38,903 nt of DNA from an uncultured Clostridia bacterium (GTDB taxonomy: Bacteria; Bacillota; Clostridia; Lachnospirales; Lachnospiraceae), in the NCBI GenBank assembly GCA_946624325.1, contig CAMOSC010000005.1:1-38903 (forward strand), given 5' to 3'. This document shows, one piece after another, positions 34,923-38,903 of the stretch. Each line of letters starts with the position of its first letter. Position 1 is the stretch's first letter. The notes below the pieces were generated by a model. It did not search any database. It saw only the letters and a list, made by a program, of their open reading frames with translations, and was not told the DNA's origin. The translations under genes were made by a program, and so were the position numbers.

Positions 34923-36053
34923 TCAGGTGACATCGTGAGACGGTTTTGAAGGTCTGAAAATACGAATCAGGCCGATAAACAGGAAAAATGCGGCGGTACC
35001 TCCGTAGAAATACAGATACAGCGGATCCCGTATATTCATATTGAAATAAAACAGCCACAGAAGGGCAGCGGATACAGCCGCGAAGAAAAAGCAGCGGAAC
35101 CGTTTTCTGCGAAGGAAAATGCAGACCAGTCCGGTCAGCGCGAGAATCATCCAGACAACCGCAGGCAGCAGGGACAGCGGCAGCGGGATACGCTCAAGAA
35201 GCTGTTCGCTGAAAGTGCGCAGTGAAGAAAGGACCGTCTGTAACACATTTTCGGGTTTTGTACGTCCTTTATCTCCGGTCTGGCCGGAATGATTCCCGGT
35301 CTCCGCCTCAAATGAACGGTCTATGCCCGCTATATTTCCGGGATTTTCCTCCGGTTTGTGATCCGGATCCTCGCCGGAATACTCCACTACCATATCCGTC
35401 GCTGCGTCTGCCTCGGAAGATTCTTCCACTGCATCGGTTACGATCCGGACATTTACCTGCCTGTACGGAATCGTTCCTTCCGCTTTCACGGAGGGCTCTT
35501 TCGTGCCGTCTTCTTCAGTGTCGGATTCCGGAATTGATTCGGAAAAAGGCGCTTCGGATTCAAGGGCGCTTTCGGCCTCCGACGGGAAATCGGTAGTTTC
35601 GGGAATCTCTTCTTCGGAAGAACTTTCCCGGACAGGCCCGGCACCCGCTTCAACTGAGTATGTCTCGGTCTCCGCTTCTGCGGAGAATGTTTCGCTTTCG
35701 ACAGGGGTCTCGGTCTCTGTTTCCGCGGCAAAGGCTTCGCTTTCGAAACCGGTGCCGGTTTCCGTTTCTGTGACAAAGGCTTCGCTTTCGAAATAGATTT
35801 CGGTCTCTGTTTCCGGGGCGAATGCTTCGGTTTCGACAGCGGTCTCCGCTCCGAGCGTGCCGATCGGCGTTTTATTACCCGGGTTTCTCAGGGACGCAAG
35901 CAGAATTCCGACCCCAACTAACAGGGCGGACGCCGCGGCGAGCAGCCATCCACCGGTATGCCTGCCGGAAGCAGCCGGTTTGTCAGATGAAGAGGCGGAC
36001 GTCCGCCGCTTGTTTGGATCCTCCGGTTTGGATGGGAAAGGTAAGGAGCTCAT
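34923..36053 (-). CDS. Membrane protein with acidic Glu/Thr/Ser repeat region
   Basis: 376 aa; TM 'GGWLLAAASALLVGVGILLASL', 15-aa repeats, C-terminal TM pairs 'LPLSLLPAVVWMILALTGLVCIFL' and 'CFFFAAVSAALLWLFYF'. Confidence 0.65.
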   Translation of the reverse strand: MSSLPFPSKPEDPNKRRTSASSSDKPAASGRHTGGWLLAAASALLVGVGILLASLRNPGNKTPIGTLGAETAVETEAFAPETETEIYFESEAFVTETETGTGFESEAFAAETETETPVESETFSAEAETETYSVEAGAGPVRESSSEEEIPETTDFPSEAESALESEAPFSESIPESDTEEDGTKEPSVKAEGTIPYRQVNVRIVTDAVEESSEADAATDMVVEYSGEDPDHKPEENPGNIAGIDRSFEAETGNHSGQTGDKGRTKPENVLQTVLSSLRTFSEQLLERIPLPLSLLPAVVWMILALTGLVCIFLRRKRFRCFFFAAVSAALLWLFYFNMNIRDPLYLYFYGGTAAFFLFIGLIRIFRPSKPSHDVT

Positions 36054-36277
36054 AGCAACGCCCTCCTTGAAAAAACTCTGTAACCCGCATGCCCCGCAGC
36101 CCGATGCACCGATATGGCACCCATCAAGGCTTTTTCAGAGTAAAGTATACCATTTCCGATAATATGCGTCAACACGGGGAATTATCTGTACACAGAGCCG
36201 GTCATGCACCGGAAGAGGTACAAGCCTGAGTGACGGTTAAAATATCTTTTACAAACCCCGGTATTTCATGGTATATT

Positions 36278-36432
36278 GTTACTGTTCAGAACCGGGCGGC
36301 AATCTCATAAAAATCGCGGAATCCGCTGACGGAAATCCGCGATTTTCCTGGAATTGTCATCCGGCGGGCACGGTACAACTCCCGGAAAGGACCGCTTTTC
36401 GCTATTTCCGGAGTCCGGCTCTGAACAGTGAC
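36278..36432. repeat. Family A cruciform repeat, copy A6 (reverse, 155 bp)
   Basis: GTTACTGTTCAGAACCGGGCGG...GCGGAATCCgctgacGGAAATCCGC...CTCCCGGAAAGGACCGCTTTTCGCTATTTCCGGAGTCCGGCTCTGAACAGTGAC. Confidence 0.88.
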
Positions 36433-36458
36433 GACATTTTTTATTTCGGAGGGAAGAT

Positions 36459-36779
36459 ATGATTACGGTGAATCTGTATTACACAGGAAAGGCAGGAGCA
36501 GCCAGAGCGTTTGCCGAAGAGATGGAATCATCCGGTACTGCGGATCAGATCCGGAAGGAGCCCGGCAATCTTCGATACGAGTATTTCCAGCCGCTGAACG
36601 ATCCGGAAACCATCCTGCTGATTGATTCGTGGACGGATCAGGCGGCAATTGATATCCATCATGCGTCTCCGATGATGACAAAGCTTGCCGGACTTCGGGA
36701 AAAATATGATCTCCACATGCATGCCGAGCGCTTTGTATCCGAGGATCTCGGTTCGGATGACCGGTTCATCAGGAAGTAG
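36459..36779 (+). CDS. Antibiotic biosynthesis monooxygenase (ABM)/quinol monooxygenase-like protein
   Basis: 'MITVNLYYTGKAGAARAFAEEMESSG...LRYEYFQPLNDPETILLIDSWTDQAAIDIHHASPMMTKLAGLREKYDLHMHAERF'. Confidence 0.85.
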   Translation: MITVNLYYTGKAGAARAFAEEMESSGTADQIRKEPGNLRYEYFQPLNDPETILLIDSWTDQAAIDIHHASPMMTKLAGLREKYDLHMHAERFVSEDLGSDDRFIRK

Positions 36780-36812
36780 CGGACAGGGAACCGTTTTCGG
36801 TGCAAAATGCTT

Positions 36813-36967
36813 GTTACTGTTCACAGCCAGACTCCGGAAATGGCAGAAAGCAGCCATTTCTGGAGTTGTGGTGTGCCCGCCAGATGCAAATCAGCGGGAA
36901 TTCATGGATTTCCGCCGGCGGAATCCATGAATTTCCCACGGATTTGCGCCTGGCTCTGAACAGTAAC
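36813..36967. repeat. Family A cruciform repeat, copy A7 (forward, 155 bp)
   Basis: GTTACTGTTCACAGCCAGACTCCGGAAATGGCAGAAAGCAGCCATTTCTGGAGTTGTGGTGTGCCCGCCAGATGCAAATC...TGGATTTCCgccgGCGGAATCCA...GGCTCTGAACAGTAAC. Confidence 0.92.
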
Positions 36968-36997
36968 AAATGCCGGCAGGTACAACCAAAACATCTA

Positions 36998-37025
36998 TTG
37001 ACAAACATGCCTGCTGTGCTATAAT
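36998..37025 (+). promoter_or_regulatory. sigma-A promoter of lon
   Basis: TTGACA (36998-37003), 16-nt spacer, TATAAT (37020-37025). Confidence 0.85.
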
Positions 37026-37037
37026 AGTATGGATTTG

Positions 37038-37064
37038 TTAGCACTCATGACTATTGAGTGCTAA
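37038..37064. promoter_or_regulatory. CIRCE element (HrcA operator)
   Basis: TTAGCACTC-ATGACTATT-GAGTGCTAA, exact match to TTAGCACTC-N9-GAGTGCTAA. Confidence 0.97.
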
Positions 37065-37144
37065 GAAACTGACTTTGAATGATCCCCAAAGCATAGAGGG
37101 CATTCCGCATCAGTTTCGAAATCCGCCGAAAGGAGGCGCCAAGA

Positions 37145-38903
37145 ATGATTACGGTTCCTGTTTACAATATGGTTATCCTTCCCGGAATTACCTTCTATTT
37201 CCAGGGAAGCTATTTTAAAGAACTTGCAGGCTGCGATCCGGAGGTGGGGGATGAAGTCCTGTTTCTGCCCCTGAAGGAAGAGAAGGAGCGCAAGGATATT
37301 GAGGCTGATGATTTCTGCCGGGTCGGCGTTTCCGGTACGGTGGAGAGCATCAATGAGGAGGGCAGCGTAGGCATCAGGACAGTGGGCCGCATCACCATTG
37401 AGTCCGTGGATGTGATGAAGCAGCAGCCCGGGGCCGATGAGAAGGAAGGCGAAAAGACCTTTGTCGTGCATTATTCCGACCGGCCCGAGGAGGAGGATCT
37501 GGAGCAGGAGGAGCGCAATGCCCGGTTCGTGGCGGCCCGGACTGCCCTGATCCAGTTTACCGCCGGCTTTCAGTGGGGCATGATTGTGCGCAGCTATATC
37601 ATGCAGTGGAAGACCATGGGCGAGATGGTTGCCATGATGTCCTCAAGGCTTACCATCACCGCTGAAGAGAAATACGCCATCATTGCGGCGGATAAAATTT
37701 CCGAACGGACCGAGCTGATGGAGCAGGCCATCTATGAATTCATAGAGCTCTCCCGCATCAGCAATGAGGCCGAGAGCGACGCTGCCAGAACCAACGAGAA
37801 GCTTTACCGGGAGGATTCGCTGAAGAAGCAGATTTCCTTCCTGCAGAAGGAGCTGGATGCGATGCATCCGGAAAGCATCTCGGATGTACGGCGCTTTGAA
37901 CTGGCGATCCAGGATTCCAAAATGAACGAGACCGCCCGCAAGGAGGCGACCAAGGTTCTCAACCGCATGAAGCAGGAGGGGCAGAACAGTCCGGAGTACG
38001 GTCTTCTCTATGATTATCTGGATTTTGTCACGACCCTTTCCTGGGAAGCGGAGGAATTGCCGGATATCGATCTGAAGGAGGCAGAGGCCGTGCTGGATGA
38101 GGACCATTACGGCCTGAGGAAAGCGAAGCAGCGTATTCTGCAGCAGATCGCCGTGATGAGTCTGAATAAAAAACAGTCCGGCTCCATTCTGCTGTTCGTC
38201 GGTGCGCCGGGTACCGGCAAGACCAGCATCGGACAGAGCATCGCCAGAGCACTGAAGCGCAAATATGTGCGCGTCAGCCTGGGCGGTATCCGCGATGAGG
38301 CGGAGATCCGCGGTCACAGGCGCACCTACATAGGGGCCATGGCCGGCCGCATTATGGACGGAATCCGCAAGAGCGGTGCAGCCAACCCGGTCATGGTGCT
38401 GGATGAGGTGGACAAGCTCACAAAGGATTTTGCGGGTGATCCCTCGAGTGCCCTGCTCGAAGTGCTGGATCCGGAGCAGAACAGCACCTTCACGGACCAT
38501 TACATGAATGTCCCCTATGATCTTTCCAACGTGCTTTTTGTCTGCACGGCCAATACTACGGACACCATACCGGAGCCGCTGCTGAACCGCATGGAGGTGA
38601 TCGACTTCCCGGGCTATACCGCCACGGAGAAATATCAGATTGCCAAAAAGCACCTGATCCCGAAGGCCATGAAGGCTGCCGGCATCAAGGCATCACAGCT
38701 GCGGGTAAGCGAGGAAGCGGTCCGCACCGTGATCTCCGATTACACCATGGAATCCGGCGTGCGGGGCCTGAAGAAATGCATGGATACCCTGTGCAGGGTG
38801 GCGGCCGTAAAACTCGTCACGGGGGAACAGAAATCCCTGACCGTGAGCACCAAAAAGCTGAAGGAATTTCTGGACCGCAAGCCCATCCGCCCTGACCGCA
38901 TGC
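37145..38903 (+). CDS. lon: ATP-dependent protease Lon (3'-truncated by window end)
   Basis: Open frame from ATG 37145 after AAAGGAGG: 'MITVPVYNMVILPGITFYFQ...LLFVGAPGTGKTSIGQSIARALKRKYVRVSLGGIRDEAEIRGHRRTYIGAMAGRIMDGIRKSGAANPVMVLDEVDKL'; not in the ORF track because it runs off the end. Confidence 0.96.
   Translation, partial: MITVPVYNMVILPGITFYFQGSYFKELAGCDPEVGDEVLFLPLKEEKERKDIEADDFCRVGVSGTVESINEEGSVGIRTVGRITIESVDVMKQQPGADEKEGEKTFVVHYSDRPEEEDLEQEERNARFVAARTALIQFTAGFQWGMIVRSYIMQWKTMGEMVAMMSSRLTITAEEKYAIIAADKISERTELMEQAIYEFIELSRISNEAESDAARTNEKLYREDSLKKQISFLQKELDAMHPESISDVRRFELAIQDSKMNETARKEATKVLNRMKQEGQNSPEYGLLYDYLDFVTTLSWEAEELPDIDLKEAEAVLDEDHYGLRKAKQRILQQIAVMSLNKKQSGSILLFVGAPGTGKTSIGQSIARALKRKYVRVSLGGIRDEAEIRGHRRTYIGAMAGRIMDGIRKSGAANPVMVLDEVDKLTKDFAGDPSSALLEVLDPEQNSTFTDHYMNVPYDLSNVLFVCTANTTDTIPEPLLNRMEVIDFPGYTATEKYQIAKKHLIPKAMKAAGIKASQLRVSEEAVRTVISDYTMESGVRGLKKCMDTLCRVAAVKLVTGEQKSLTVSTKKLKEFLDRKPIRPDRM

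Noticed and set aside
37643-38653. 336-aa minus-strand ORF
   Set aside because: Lies entirely antisense to the well-supported lon reading frame.

Overview
This window looks like chromosome from a Clostridia/Lachnospiraceae-type Firmicute; the lineage is inferred from gene content, not tested. The left ~4 kb is a decayed mobile/defence patch: HTH protein, transposase tail, Rpn-type nucleases, a type III restriction-helicase remnant, and an intact BrnT/BrnA toxin-antitoxin pair. The core is housekeeping DNA: SRP RNA, dnaX-ybaB-recR, a TPR/acidic-repeat protein, a CvpA-like protein, tRNA-Cys, metN/metI, a sugar operon (isomerase, split transketolase, FGGY kinase), an MsrA-Nudix fusion, an orphan Card1/DUF1887-like nuclease, a sialate O-acetylesterase-like protein, and lon behind a perfect CIRCE element (truncated by the window end). 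The least expected material is non-coding. There are several families of palindromic or tandem intergenic repeats, including a ~155-bp cruciform element with GTTACTGTTCAGAGCC termini present about 7 times. A 613-bp non-coding gap between metN and metI carries a LexA-like promoter flanked by two similar structured-RNA-like modules. No CRISPR array was seen. All family calls come from reading motifs by eye; no database search was run.
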